Part shown: positions 14,714 through 29,758 of the stretch, piece by piece
Numbering within the stretch: position 1 is the stretch's first letter
Layout: each line of letters starts with the position of its first letter
Assembly: GCA_029783825.1 (NCBI GenBank)
Contig: JAREIK010002979.1
Location: 886,109 to 950,108, forward strand
From: Sapria himalayana
Lineage: Eukaryota; Streptophyta; Magnoliopsida; Malpighiales; Rafflesiaceae
Length of the DNA: 64,000 nucleotides
Direction: 5' to 3'
Notes under the pieces: model-generated
What the model saw: the letters and a program-made list of their open reading frames with translations, nothing else
What the model was told of the DNA's origin: nothing
Database searches by the model: none
Translations under genes and position numbers: made by a program

Positions 14714-14877
14714 ATAAATAGATAGACAAACAGACACTTAGATAAATTAATAGATTGATAGATAGATAGATCGATAGATAGACAGACAGATAGACAGATA
14801 GATATATAGATAAGTATATAGATATAAAGATTAACATATAGATAGATAGTCAGATAGATAGTCCTATAGATTGATAG
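8949..14877 (+). repeat. Degenerate GATA tetranucleotide array, block 2
   Basis: Starts with a (GATATA)n run at about 8952-8985 and continues as GATA units on the + strand with GACA, GATT, AATA, AAGA and TATA variants. All long open frames here lie on the complementary strand and translate the repeat, so none is called. Pure dinucleotide tracts interrupt it near 10168-10196, 11131-11164, 12342-12380, 12973-13004, 13817-13859 (preceded by a short (AG)n) and 14455-14526. It ends at the left terminus of a hAT element. Confidence 0.97.
14455..14526. repeat. (TA)n tract, about 72 bp
   Basis: One of the longest pure TA runs in the window, embedded in the GATA array. Being self-complementary it is prone to cruciform extrusion and to length instability. 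Confidence 0.97.
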
Positions 14878-16976
14878 TAGAGGTGCCAAACAGGCCGTGC
14901 CGAGTAGGCCCGGCATGGTTTTAGATAGCATGACCGACCGTGCTTCTGCCCGGGCCATGCACGACACGGTTACTATAAAGTTTCGTGCCTTGCCCTACAT
15001 GGGTTCTTAAGGCCATGCCTGACACATCCCAACCACACGGACAGTTATTTTACAGTGTGGGTCACTCCTTATGAGCCATATCAGGCCCGTATGGGCAGGG
15101 TTAAAAAATTAATTTTTTTTTGTTTTTAATATTTATTTAATTATAAAATATAAATTAGATTAGATAATGTTTAAAAATATTTAAATTGTATCTTGAAAAT
15201 ATTCGAATAGTTATAAAGTTTAATTTTTTTTATTTGTTTTAATTATGTTTTAATTAAATTAATAGATTTATATTATAATCTATTATAATTTAATTTTTGA
15301 ATTTTTAATGAAATTTTTAAACACAAATAAATAAAACACAATTTCTTTAACAAAAATTACAAAGTTACAAATCCAAACGCAAACAAAACTTCCAATCAGC
15401 CAATCCCAAACCAAAGCAAATATAATCTAAGTAATAAAGCAGACAAAACAAAATATCAAAATCAAAAATTAGAATCAAGCATAACACAAAACTCATAAGC
15501 ATAAGCATAAATTTAACATAAGTGTCTCTATCAGTTGTCGGCATGTCGTAATCTCATAATCGTCAATCATGAGGCATCAAGTGGCAATGCCATGTGGCAT
15601 AGAAACGGGCAACCTCATTAATCGACCATCTGCATATCATTAACTTCTTCAACCTTAGCATAAAAATCACTATCATATGGATCATCATCATCAACAATCA
15701 ACTTCTTCGCTTTTGCTATGGCTGTAGTTCCTATACTAGCACGATCCAAGATGCTAAACCTCATATCTTCATTGTCCTTCAAGCATGCTAAAGCCTCCAT
15801 AATATCTGGACGTAATCGTGATCTTTTATACGAAATCACATTCACTACAACAAAAAAAGTCGACTCCAATGCTATGCTCGACACCAGAAAAGTCAGTAGA
15901 TCGCATGCCTTCTTAGATATCACAGGAAATATGGACTCATATGATTTCCACCACTGTAATATATCAAGATTCTTAGTATCATAATTTGATAGGATTGAAT
16001 AGTAATTGGTATCTAAGTAATGAGAAAGCTCACTCTTATTCGATGGTCCACCCAATCGTTTCCCCCTCGCTAACTGAATGGAAAGATCATCATCTTAGAA
16101 GATGATTCAATATCCGTACTCACAGTCTCACTACTACAACTACCATACCTAATATTGGAATTGTTAAAAGGTCAGTTAACTTCTTTTGAATGAATCCTTC
16201 CGGTTGGACTTCAGTTAACTTCTTGTGAATGTAGGTCAAATCATTATCTACCCATTCCACCTTAGCCCGAGGGTCCATGCATGCAGCAAGACAATAAAGA
16301 GATGGAATGGTGGACAAGTACTTTAAGTACTTGGTTTCCTTCTCTGCAACCATATGGCTAAGTGTCGCGTCAGCTCGATACTTCCTAAAAATACTACTAA
16401 TGTTGCATATGCATCTGAGTGCAATGTAATACATGAGAGTATAAACCGACGAACACATGTTCTTCGTGTCATAAAAAATATTTAGGAATTTCATAAATGA
16501 AATTCTTATTGCCTAGTCACTATCATCAATAAAATGTTTGTCACTTTTACTATTGACATTGTTGGATATCACGTGTTCGTATCCAACACATGACTCTAAT
16601 ATCAGGTACGTGTAATTCCATTGATGTCTAGTATCTGATTGGAATTAATTCTTCTTACGATTCACAGACAAATATAGGCTACCAAACTATTATTGTCTGC
16701 GGGGCATCCAAATGTATTTAAATGAGTTACGTATATTATCCAAAGTGGGGGAATACACCTTCATACACACTTGTGCAATCAGGTTAATTACCTGACACAT
16801 GCATCTAACGTGGAAAATCTCTTCTAATGGTGCATCTTGGATCATGCTAAGGTATCGTGCCAACGAGTGATGAAACCATGCCAGGCTGGGCACAGCATGA
16901 GGCCCGGTTGGCCTCGGCATGGCATGGCACAGTTGGTGCCGTGGATAGCCACGACATGGGCATGGGCACAACCCAA
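14878..16976 (-). mobile_element. Decayed hAT-superfamily DNA transposon
   Basis: About 2.1 kb of sharply different, partly GC-rich sequence inside the GATA array. The left end starts TAGAGGTGCCAAACAGGCC and runs into GC-rich subterminal sequence (cggcatgg, gcccgggccatgc) typical of plant hAT elements. The right end (16857-16976) is similarly GC-rich (ggcccggttggcc, ggcatggcatgg) and on the complementary strand begins TTGGGTTGTGCCCATGCC, an imperfect match to the left end. A minus-strand transposase fossil lies between. The flanks share only gatag, which is not informative in this array, so an 8-bp target duplication cannot be confirmed. The exact right boundary is uncertain by a few bases. 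Confidence 0.85.
15618..16830 (-). pseudogene. hAT transposase fragment (central part and C-terminal dimerisation domain)
   Basis: Read right to left on the minus strand, three pieces keep the hAT order. At about 16690-16830, a HVRCMCQVINLIAQ block corresponds to the conserved HxRCxxHxxNLIxQ region of the catalytic core, with the second His position replaced by Gln. At 16120-16494, a block with IPSLYCLAACMDPRAKVEWV corresponds to the usual hAT segment (pxLyxxAxxLDPRxKl). At 15618-16055, the C-terminal dimerisation domain is seen as ELSHYLDTNYY, FDILQWW-like DILQWWKSYESIFPVISKKA, SIALESTF and SRLRPDIMEALACLKD. An acidic tail with DDDDPYDSDFY follows. The N-terminal BED zinc finger and first catalytic Asp region are absent, and the pieces are in different frames with stops between, so it cannot encode an active enzyme. 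Confidence 0.88.
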
Positions 16977-17892
16977 GATAGACATATCGACAACTAAAAA
17001 GTAGATAGATAGACAAATAGATTGATAGATAGATATACAGATACACAAATTGAAAAATAAACAAATAATCAAATAGTTAAATAAAGAGACAAATAGATAA
17101 CAAGATAGATAGATAGATAGATAGTGAGATAGATAGATAGACATATAGATAGTTAGAGAGATAAATAAAAAGATAGATAGATAGATGAACATATAGACCG
17201 GTAGACAGATAAACAAATAGATAGATATAAAGACATATTGAAAGATAGATAGATATACATATAGATAGATAGACAGATTAACATATAATCAGATATACAG
17301 ATTTACAGCTAGAAAGATATAAAAATTGATAGATAAATAGATAGATTAATTGATTGTTAGATAGATAGTCAAATCGATAGATAGAAAGATAGATAGATAG
17401 AGTGATAGCCAGATAGACAAATAGACAAAATAAACAGATCGACATATAGACATTTAGATAGATGGATAGATAGAGATTTAGATAGATAGATAGAGATATA
17501 TATATATATATATATATAGACAAATAGATAGTAAGATGTAGTAGACAAATATACAAATAGATAGATAGACAAGAAAAAGATAGATAGATAGATAGATATA
17601 CAGATAGAATAATAAATAGATTTATTGATTGATTGATTTATAGATTGATAGATTGACAGATAGACATATATAGGGAGATATACAATAGATAGATAGGAAG
17701 ATAGATAGATAAACAGATAGAGAATTAGATAGATAGAAAGATAGATAGATAGTTAGATATATAGTTAGATAGATAGTCAAGTAGATAAATAGATTAATAG
17801 ATAGATAGTTAGAAAGATAGATAGAATGATAGAAAGATTAATAGACAGATAGATATATAGATAGCTAGATTGATAGATAAAAATATATACAC

Positions 17893-17937
<45 letters not shown>

Positions 17938-18121
17938 CAGAAATAAAGATAGATAGATAAATAGATAGACAGATAGAAAGGTTGACAAATTGATAGATCG
18001 TCAGATAAATAAATTGATGTATAGAAATAAACCAAATAAATAGGGTAACAAATAATTAAATAGATAGATAGATAATTACATAGACAGACATAATAGATAA
18101 AAAGATAGATAGATAGCTAAT

Positions 18122-18152
<31 letters not shown>

Positions 18153-18849
18153 TCATATGGTAGATATACAGATTTTCATATAGAGATATAGACACACAGA
18201 CATATAGATAGATAGATAGATAGATAGACTGATAGATAGATATATAGAAAGACACTTAGATAGTCAGCCAGATAGATAGATATATAGATAAACAGAATGA
18301 GAGATTGATAGATTGACAGATAGATAAACAGAAATATAGGCAATAGAAAAATACATAGGTAGATAGATATATAGTTAGATAGATAGATAAATATACTGAA
18401 TGATAGATAAACTGGTAGACTGATAGATAGAAATACAGAAAGATAGATTGATAGATACACATATATTCAAATAAACATATATTGAGATTGATAGATAAAC
18501 AACTAGACTCGTAGAAAGATAGATAGTTAGAAAAATAGACAAATATAAAGATAGATAGAAAGATAGACAAATATACAAATTGATAGATTCATAGATAGAC
18601 AGGTAGATAGATTGATAGATAGATAGTTAGATAGATAGATAGATAGATAGATAGAAAGATATATAGATAGACGGATAGACAAAAAGACTGATAGACAAAT
18701 AGAATAATATATAAATAGACATATAGACAGATAGACAAATAGATAGATAGACAAATAGACAAATAGATAGATCATTAGATAAATAGATAGATAGATAGAA
18801 AGTTAAATAGACAAATAGGTAGTAGAATGATAGATAGATAGACAGACAG

Positions 18850-18902
<53 letters not shown>
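18850..18902. repeat. (TA)n tract followed by a GTAGACAAG-type island
   Basis: A pure TA run of about 53 bp. It is followed at once (18903-18950) by gtagaagggtagacaagtag and continuing GGTAGACAG units, the variant island that recurs elsewhere in this block. Confidence 0.95.
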
Positions 18903-18906
<4 letters not shown>

Positions 18907-21900
18907 GAAGGGTAGACAAGTAGATAGGTAGACAGATAGACAGCTAGACAGAATTACAAATAGATAAATACATAGATACACTGAATGATAGATAGATAAA
19001 AAAATAGACAGATAGATAGATAGATAGATATAAAGATGATAGATAAATAGGCATGTCGATAGATATGTAGATAGATAGAATAAAAAAATGATAGATAGAA
19101 AGATAAATAAACATATAGATAGATAAATAGATAGATAGAAAAATAGATAGATTAATTGATAGAAAATTGACATATAGAAAGATAGATATATATAAAAAGA
19201 TAGATAGATAAACACATTAACATATGGTTAGATATTTAGATTGATAGATAAAAAGATAAAAAAATTGATATATAGAAAGATAGATAAATAGGTTGGTAGA
19301 TAAAAAGATAGAAAAATAGAGAAACTGATAAATAGATAGATAGATTAATTGATTGAAAGAAAGAAAGATAGATAATTAGATAGGCACATAGATAGATAAA
19401 TAGAAAGATAGACAAATAGATTGATAGATAAGTTAATAGATATATAGATAAAAATAAAGATAGTTTGATAAATAGATAGATAGGTAGGTAGATAGACAAA
19501 TAGATAGATAGATAGATAGACATATAGATAGATAGACATATAGACATATATACATATAGGTAGATAGACAAATAGTCAAATAGATATATAGAAAGATAGA
19601 TAGTTAGAGAGATAGATAGCTAGACAGATTGATTGATTGATTGATAAATAGATAAATTTATAAATAGATAAACAGATAGACTAATAGAGAGATAGATAGA
19701 TAAACTGATAGAATGATAGACTGATAGACAAATAGAACAATATAAACATAGACAGATAAAAATATAGATAGATTATTACACAGATAGATAGACAATTAAA
19801 AAGATATACAGGTAGAAAAATCAACAAACAAATAGATAGATAGAAAAATAGACATATAGATAGATAGAGAAAAAGATAGATATACATATAGATAGTTACA
19901 CATATTAACAGATTGACAGATAGATAGGTTGATTTATTTATAGACATATAGACAGATAGACAAATAGACAAATAAACAGATAGTTAGATATATATACAGG
20001 TAGATAGACAAATAGATTGATAGGTAAATAGATAGATACAAAAATAGAAAGACAGATAGACAAATAAATAGATAATAGATAGATAGATAGAGAGATATAC
20101 AGAGAGATAGATAGATAGACAGACAAATAGAAAGTAAGACTTTTAGATAGATTAATAAATAGATTGTTAGATAGATTGATATGTAGTCAGATATAAAGAT
20201 TGACAGATAAAAAGATAAAGAAATTGAAAGATAGAAATATAAATAGGTAGAGAGAGATAGATAGATAGATAAATTGATTGATTTATAGTTATAAAAATAA
20301 ATAGATATAAAAATAGATAGATATACACATAGAATGATAGAATGATATATAGATACATAGATAAACATATAGACATATACAAAGATTGATAGATAGACAG
20401 ATAGATAGATAGATAGATAGATAGACATATAGACAAATAAAAAGAGAGAAAGATAAATAGATAGATAAATAAATAGTCAGATAAATAGATATATAGTTAA
20501 ACATATAGATAGATATATATATAGATTGAAAATTTGAAAGACAGCCAAATTTATAAATAAATATATAAATAAGTAGATATATAGACAAACAGATAGACAG
20601 ACAAGTAGATAAAGAGAGAGATATATAAAGATATATAGATAGATAGATAGATAGAATGATAGAAAGATACATAGATAGATAGACAAACAAATAGATATAT
20701 ATATATATATAAAGATAGTTAGAAAGATAGATTGATAGATAGATAGATAAATATATAAATAGATAGACATATAGATAGATAGTCATATTAATAGATAGAC
20801 ATATAGATAGATGGACACATAGAGTGTAAGATATATACATAGTTTAACACATAAATAGATAGACTGATTGACAAAAAGATAGATCAATAGTTAATAAAAT
20901 AGATAGATAGACTAATAATAGATAGACATATAGAAGATAGACAGATAAAAAGATATACAAATAGATACATAAAGAGTTAGACATATAGATAGACATATAG
21001 ATAGATACATAGATAGAAAGATGCATAGTTAGATAGATATATAGACAAAAAGATAGATAGCTATATAGACACATAGATAATCAGATAGATAGATATCCTA
21101 AAAGATAGATATATAGTGAAATAGATAATTTGATAGATAGATAGATAGATTGACAGACAAATAGATAGATAGGTAGATAGATAGATAAACAGATAGATAA
21201 ATAGAGAGATTTATAAATTGACAGATATAAATATAGATAGATAGAAATATAGATAGATACATAGATAGATTGATTGATAGACAGAAAGAAATATAGACAT
21301 ATAGATAGATAAATAGAAATATAGAAAGATAGATAGATAATTAGATAGATAGAAGGTAGATAAACAAATCGACTGATTAATAGATAGATAGATAGATAGA
21401 CATATAGACAAACAACTAGATAGATATATAGATAGAAAGATAGATAGATAGACTGATAGATAGAGAAAGAGATAGAAATATAGACAAAGACATATAGATA
21501 GATAGATATGCATCCATATAGATAGATAGATAGATAAATAAAATAATAAAATGATAGATAAATGTTAAATCACCAAATCGCAGATAGATAGATAGATAGA
21601 TAGAGATATTGACACAATTAGATATACAGATTTAAAGATAGAAATATAGACATATTGATTGATAGATAGATAGACAGATAAATTCGTTGTTAAATAGATA
21701 GATAGACTAATAGAAAGACTGGTTGACAAATACATAGATAGTCTGATAGATAGATAGATCAATCGATAGTTCTATAAATAGATAGATAGAAAGAAAGATA
21801 GATAGATAAATAGACAGATAGATAAGTAGATAGATAGATAGATAGATAGATAAAAAGATTGACTAATATATACAATTATAGATTGATAAATTTTTAGATT

Positions 21901-22342
21901 GATATATTGAAAAATAGAAAATAGGTAGATAGATAGAGATTTAGGCATATAAAATAAAGATAGATAGATAGAAAGATAGACAAAAATATAGATAGTAAGA
22001 TAGATAGGTTGATAGATAAACAAATAGATAAACAAATAGATAGATAGTTAGTTAGTTAGATATATAGATAAATAGATAGAAAAGAAGGATAGATAGTTAG
22101 TTAGATAAATAGATTAATAAATAGATAGACAGATAGAATGATAGAGTATACTAAAATAAAATCACTGACAGATAAACAGATAGATAGATAGATAGATTGA
22201 AAGCTAGATAGAAAGACAAGTAGATAGACAGCTAGATAGATAGTTAGATAAACAAATAGATAGATAGATAAAAGATAGATATTTCGAAAGATAAATAGAT
22301 ACATAGATAGATAGATTTATAAATTGTCAAATAGACAAATTG

Positions 22343-22416
<74 letters not shown>
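22343..22416. repeat. Compound (AT)n(AG)n(AT)n microsatellite
   Basis: A TA run of about 20 bp, then about 16 bp of AG, then about 36 bp of TA, within the GATA array. Confidence 0.95.
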
Positions 22417-22421
<5 letters not shown>

Positions 22422-22500
22422 CATATAGTCAATTGTATAGATAGATAAATAGATAGATTTTTACTTGATAGATTTTTAGATGATAGATAGTTAGATAGAG

Positions 22501-22546
<46 letters not shown>

Positions 22547-24904
22547 ATAGATAGACAGATATGTAGATAAATAGATAGAAAGATAGACATATAGACATAT
22601 AGATAGATAGATTAATTGATTAATAAATTGATCATATAGACAAATATATAGATAGATAGATATATAGGTAAAGAGATAGATAAATAGATATATAATTAGA
22701 TAGTTTGAGAAATAGATAGATAGACAAAGAGATAGATAGATAAATAAATAGATAAATAAATAGATATATAGTTATATAGATACATAGATAGATAGACAGA
22801 TATAAAGATTAACAAGTAAACTAAAAGACATATAGATATAAACACAGATACTCAAATAGACATGTATTTAAATTTCTAGATAGATAGATAGATAGATAGA
22901 AAAATAGACAGATAGACAATTTGATAGATATATAGAATAACAAATAGACAAATATATAGATTAATAGATTTATAGATAGACAAATAAACAGATAGATAGA
23001 TACATAGACAGATAGACAAATAGAGAAATAGATAAATTTAAAAATATATAAATATACATATAGATAAATAGACAAATAGAAAAATAGTTAGATGAAAAAT
23101 AGACATATAGATAAAAAAATAGATAGACGGATAAAAAGATAGATAGATAGAAAAATAGACATATAGATTGATTGATAGACAAATAGAAAGATAGAGATAT
23201 AAACAAATAAATAGATAGACATATAGATAATTATATATAGATAGGAAGATAAGTAAACAAGTAGACAGGTATGCAATTTGAAAAGTATATAGATATAGAG
23301 GTAGACAAGTAGATAGAAAGATAGGTAGAAAGGCAAAGAGGTAGACACGTAGATAGACATATAGATACATAAAAAGACAGAAAGATAGAAAGTTAGATAG
23401 ACTAATAGATAGATAGACAGATAGATTGATTATTGATAGATAGATTGATAGATAGATAGATAGATTTAGTGATAAATAGATAGACAAGAATAAAAATAGA
23501 CTATTAGACAGATAGAAAGATAGACAAATAGACAAATAAACAAGTATATAGGTAGATAGAAAGATAGAAAAATAGACTAATATATGTTTTTATAGATTGA
23601 TAGATTTAAAGATTGACAGAAAGAAAGATATGCAGATAAACAGATAAACAGATAAACAGATAGATATAAAGAGAGTTATATTAATAGATAGATAGAAAAA
23701 TAGACACATAGACAAATAGACTACTAGACAAATAGTTAGTTAGATAGATAAATATATTGAAAGATAGATAGATTGTTAATTAGATAAATAGATTAATAGA
23801 TAGATAGATAGAATTATAGAATAATAGAAAGATATAAAGATTGATAGATATATAGATAGATAGATAGATAGATAGATATTTAGATAGATTTTGAAAGCTA
23901 GATACAAAGACATGTTGATAGACCACTATATAGATAGATAGATAGATAGACATGCAGATAGATAGATAGACATATAGATAGATAGATAGACAAAAAGATA
24001 GATAGATAGATAGGTAGGTATATAGAAAGATAAATAAATAGACATATAAATATATAGATAGATAGGCAGATTGACATATTTACAAAAAGTCAGATAGATA
24101 AATTGATTGATAGAGTGATAGACATAGATAGGTTTATAGATAAACAAATAGACATATAGATTACTAGATAGATAGATTTTTACATACATAGGTATATAGA
24201 AGATATATTGTTATATAGAGAGATAAATAGACCGGTAGATAAGATAGACAGATAGACAAATAAATAGATAGACAAATAGGCAAATAGATATATAGACAAA
24301 CAGATAAATAGATAGATAGATAAATAGATAAATAGATTTATAGATATATAGATAGATAGATAGACAAATATATAGATAGATATGTTAGCAGATAGATATA
24401 TAGACAAATTGATAGAAATATAAATAAATAGATAAATAGATTGATAGATAGTTTGATAGAAAGATAGATATATACAAAGATAGATAGATAGAATAATTAA
24501 CTGATAATAGAAAAACAGATAGATAGATAGATAGACATATATTCAAATAGATAGATAGACAAATAGACAAATAGATAGATATATAGATAGACATATAGAC
24601 AAATATATAGAGTGACAGATAGAAAGATTAAAAGATAGACAGACGGACATATAAATAGATAGATAGAAGACAGATAAATAGATAGACATATATACAGATA
24701 GAAAACTATATAAATTTATTGAAAGACATAAACGGATAGACAAATAAACCGATAGACATATAGAGAGAAGATAGATAAACAGATAGACCGATCTAAAGAA
24801 AGATTGTAAGATATATATATATTGACCTATATATATATTTATTTAGAAATAGAGAGATAGACATATAGACAGATATATAAATAGATAGACAAATATATAT
24901 ATAT

Positions 24905-25015
24905 ATATGGAGACATGTAGAAAGGTAGACAAGTAGATATGTAGACAGATATACAGGTAGATAGGTAGATAGAAAGATAGGTAGAGAGGTCGAGAGGTAG
25001 AAAGGTAGACATATA
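24905..25015 (+). repeat. GTAGACAAG-variant island in the GATA array
   Basis: Directly after a short TA run, units change from GATAGATA to a GTA-rich form: catgtagaaaggtagacaag, then repeated gtagata/gtagaca and ggtaga units. Similar islands occur at 18903-18950, 23255-23356, 27350-27440, 28330-28365 and 29250-29330. The shared longer phrase suggests these are related copies rather than independent point changes. Confidence 0.75.
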
Positions 25016-25644
25016 GATATATAGATAGATAAATAGTTAGATAGATAGAAATATTGATAGATAGATAGATAAACAAATAGATAGATCCACAGATAGCCAG
25101 AAAGAAAGTTAGATAGATATAAAGAAATATAGATATATATTTGGATATATAGGCAAGTAGAAAGATATATAAATAGATAGATACATAGAAAGACTGATAT
25201 AATGATAGAAAATAGATATATTAACATAAAGATAGACAAAAAAATAGAAAGATAGATCAATATATAGTTAATAGATAGACGGAGAGATAGATCATCATAT
25301 TGATAGATACATAGATAGAGAAATAGATAGATAGATAGACAAATAGATAGATAGATTGATTGATTGATAGAAAGAAATAAATAAATAAATAAATTAATAA
25401 AGATAGATAGTTAGATAGATGATTAGATGATAAATAGATAGAAAGACAGATAGACAGATAAGTAGATAGATTGATTGAGAAACAGACAGATAAATAGATA
25501 GAGAGATAGATATACAGATAGACATGTAGATACATAGACAGATTAACAAATAGATATTTTGATATATAGACATATAGACTAATAAAGAGTTAGAAATATA
25601 TATCATTAGATAGAAAGATAGATAGAAAAATAGACATATAGATA

Positions 25645-25740
25645 GAGAAATAGATAGATAGGCAAATAGAGAAATAGATAGATAGGAAAATAGAGAAATA
25701 GATAGATAGGAAAATAGAGAAATAGATACGTGCATAGATA
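25645..25740 (+). repeat. 24-bp tandem repeat, four units
   Basis: Units beginning gagaaatagatagatagg start at 25645, 25669, 25693 and 25717, an exact period of 24 bp (six tetranucleotides) with a single c/a difference between units. This is a local, recent-looking amplification within the otherwise irregular array. Confidence 0.92.
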
Positions 25741-26555
25741 GATTGATTAAGTTATTGAAAGATTGATAGATAGACATATAGACAAATAGATAAATAGACA
25801 AAAAGATAGATATATAGATAGATATATTGAGAAATAGACGAATAGGCAAATAAATAGATAAAAATAGAAAAATAGATAGAAAAATATATAGATAGATAGA
25901 TTGATTTAATAATAGACTGATAGGCAGATCAACATATAGACAAATAGAAAGATAGACAAAAAAATACAAAGATACATAGATAGATATATTGAGACATTGA
26001 TAGATAAATAGATAGACAAATATACAAATAGATAAATAGATAGATTGATAGACAAAAAGAAAAATAGATAGTTAGACAAATAGATAGATATATATACATA
26101 GATAGTTAGACAAATGTAGAGTTAGTTAGATACACAGATAGCCAGATAGAAAGATAGATAGAAAGATAGAAAGATAGATATATAGATAAATAAACATATT
26201 GATAAATAGATAGATTTAAAGATTAACAGATAGACAAATAGATAGATAGATAGATAGATAGAAAGATATACATATAGATAGATAGAAAGATATACATAAT
26301 GATAGATAGATATATAAATAGATAGACATATAGATAGAAAGAAAGCTAGACATATAAAGAGATAGAAAGATATATATATTGACTAATTGATATATAGACA
26401 TATGGATAGTTAAACAAATTGATAGATAGTTAGGTAGATTGATTGACATATAGAAAGATAGCCAATTTGATATATAGATAAATAAATAGATAAGTTGATA
26501 GATATACAGCTAAACAGAAAAATAGAGAGATAGATAGATAGAAAGATATATAGAT

Positions 26556-26586
<31 letters not shown>

Positions 26587-27493
26587 CTAATATATAGATA
26601 GATAGATAGATAGATAAAAAGATTGGTTTATAGATAAATGGATAGACATATAAACAAATATATAGATAAGCATATAGATAGATAGACATATATACAAAAA
26701 AATATATAGTCTATTAGACAAATTGACAATTTTATAGATAGATTGATAAATAGATTGACAGATAGACTGATAGATAGATAAACAAATAAAAAATTAGACA
26801 AATATATAGATAGATAGAATGATAGATAGAAAGATGGAAAAATAGATAAAAATATAGTTAGACAGATAGATAGACATATAGATAGATGCATAGAAAGTTA
26901 GATAGACAAATAAATAGATAGAAACTTAGATAGACATATAGATAAATAGATTGGTAGATATATAGATAGATAAGTAGATGGATAGAAAGATAGAAAGATA
27001 GATATTGACAAAATTGACACATTGACTGATAGCCAAATAGATAAATTGACAAATATAGAAATAGAAAGAAAGATAGATAGATATATGTAGATTGAAATAT
27101 AGATAAAAATTTAGACAAATAGATAAATAGATAGATAAAAAGATATATAGATAGACAAATAGACAAAAGTAAGATAAGTAGATAAACAGATAGATAGAAG
27201 ATAGATAGACAGATAGATAAATATGATAGATAGACAAAAAAATAGATAGACAAAAAAATAGATAGACAAATAGAAAGATAGAAAAAAAAATAATAAATAT
27301 TTATACATATAGACAATTAGATAGATATCTATATAGATAGTTATATAAGTAGATAGGTAGACAGGTTGATATGTAAACAAGTAGACACTAGTATAGACAT
27401 GAAGACAAGTAGATAGGTAGACCGGTAGATTAGTAGACCACTAGATAGATAGATAGATATACAGATAGATAGATAAATAAATATATAGATAGA

Positions 27494-27542
27494 TACACAC
27501 ACACACACACACATACACACATATATATATATATATATATAT
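27494..27542. repeat. (CA)n-(TA)n compound microsatellite
   Basis: A CA run of about 25 bp with one interruption, merging into a TA run. Confidence 0.93.
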
Positions 27543-29061
27543 AAAGATAGATAGATAGATAAAAGGAAAGATTGATCGATAGATAGACAGATAGACATAT
27601 AGATAGATTTATATATTGATACATAGGCAAGTAGATAGATATATAAAATATAGAGTGACATATCGAATTATAAAATGATATATATTTATATATAAAAAAT
27701 AAACATATAGCTAGATAGATAGATAGATAGACAGATAAATATCTAGATAAAAGATAGATAGACAGACAGATAGATAGATAGATACACACATAGCAGATAG
27801 AAAGATAATCAGATAGACTAATATTAGAATAGATCGATAGATATATAGATCCATAAATAAATAAACAAATTGATAAATATAGAGATATACATACAGATAG
27901 ATAGAGAAATATATTGATTGACAGATAGAAAGATAGATAGATATAGAGATAGAAATAATGATATATAGATATATAGACATATATACAAATATATAAATAT
28001 ACATATAGTCAGATTAACTAATAGATAGATAGACAAAAGATAGATAAAAAAATAGACAGATAGACATATAGTTAGATACACAGAAGATAGATAGATAAAA
28101 TGACAAATCGACTAATAGACAAATAGATTGATAGATAGATAGATAAATTTATAGATAGATAGATAGAAGATAGATAGATAGAAGATAGATAATTGAAAAA
28201 TAGATTAATAGATAGATATGTTTGATATATAAATAAATAGATATCTAGATAGATAGATTTATCGATAGATATAGACATAGATAGATAGATAGATAGATAT
28301 ACATATAGATAGTTAAATAGATAGATATGGAGATATGTAGATAGGTAGACAAGTAGAGATGTAGAGAGATATATAAATAGATTATAAAATAGTTATAAAG
28401 GTAGATTGATAAATAGAAAGATAGACAAATTGATATATAGATATACAGATAAATATGTAGATATATAGACAAACAAGCAGACATATAGGTAGACATACGA
28501 GTAGATAGATAGATAGATATGCAAATAGATAGATGGATAGATAGATGGATAGATAGATTAAGATATAGATAGATAGGTTGATAGATATATAGATACATAG
28601 ATAGATAGATAGATAGATAGGCACATAAACCGCTAGACCGATAGAAATATACATAGATTTATAGAATAATAGATAGATGGGTAGATAGATTGACAAATAG
28701 ATAGATATACAAATATACATATAGACAAATAGATATAGAGAAAAATTTACAAATAGACACATAGAAATATAGACTTATAGAGAGCTAGGCATATAGATTG
28801 ATAGATACATATATAGATAAATAGATAGATAGATAGATAAACAGGAAGTTAGACAGATCATTAGTTAGACTTATTGACGGCTTGATAGATTTACATCTAG
28901 AAAGATTGGAAAATTGAGATATAAATAAATAAACAAATATACAAATATACAGATAAACATATACATAGATCGATAAATAGACAGAAATATAGATAGCTAG
29001 ATAGATAGATATATAGATGACAAATAGACAGATAGATAAATTGACTAATAGACAGACAATC

Positions 29062-29063
<2 letters not shown>

Positions 29064-29135
<72 letters not shown>

Positions 29136-29159
29136 TCATATATCATATAGATTTATAGA

Positions 29160-29217
<58 letters not shown>
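29064..29217. repeat. Two long (TA)n tracts, the second merging into (CA)n
   Basis: A pure TA run of about 68 bp at 29064-29131. After about 30 bp of mixed sequence there is a second TA run of about 33 bp, continuing directly as about 22 bp of AC. Confidence 0.95.
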
Positions 29218-29705
29218 AATAGATAGATAGACAATAAGATAGATAGATATGTAGATAGGTAAATAGGTAGGCAGGATGAGAGGTTGACAAGTAAAGTGGT
29301 AGACAAGTAGATAGGTATACATGTAGATAGATAGACAGATATATATTTAGATATATAGATAGATAGTTAGTTAGATAAACAAATAGATAGATTGACACTT
29401 ATACACAGATAAATAGAAAGATAGATAAATAGACATATAGATGGATAGATATATATATCTATGTAAGTTGATAGATAGATAGATTGATAGCTAGAATTAT
29501 AGAATGATAGATAGATAATTAAACAAATAGATAGATAGATAGATATACATATAGATAGATAGATATACAGATATATAGATAGAAAATAAACATAGAGACA
29601 AAAGGATAGATAGATAGACATACAGATAGATAGATAGATAGATAGATAGTGAAACCGATTTATAGATAGTCACTTAGTGAGATTGATAGATAGAAAGATA
29701 GACAA

Positions 29706-29758
<53 letters not shown>

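Noticed and set aside
15718..15984. Plus-strand open frame of 88 codons
   Set aside because: It is antisense to the well-supported hAT dimerisation domain on the minus strand.
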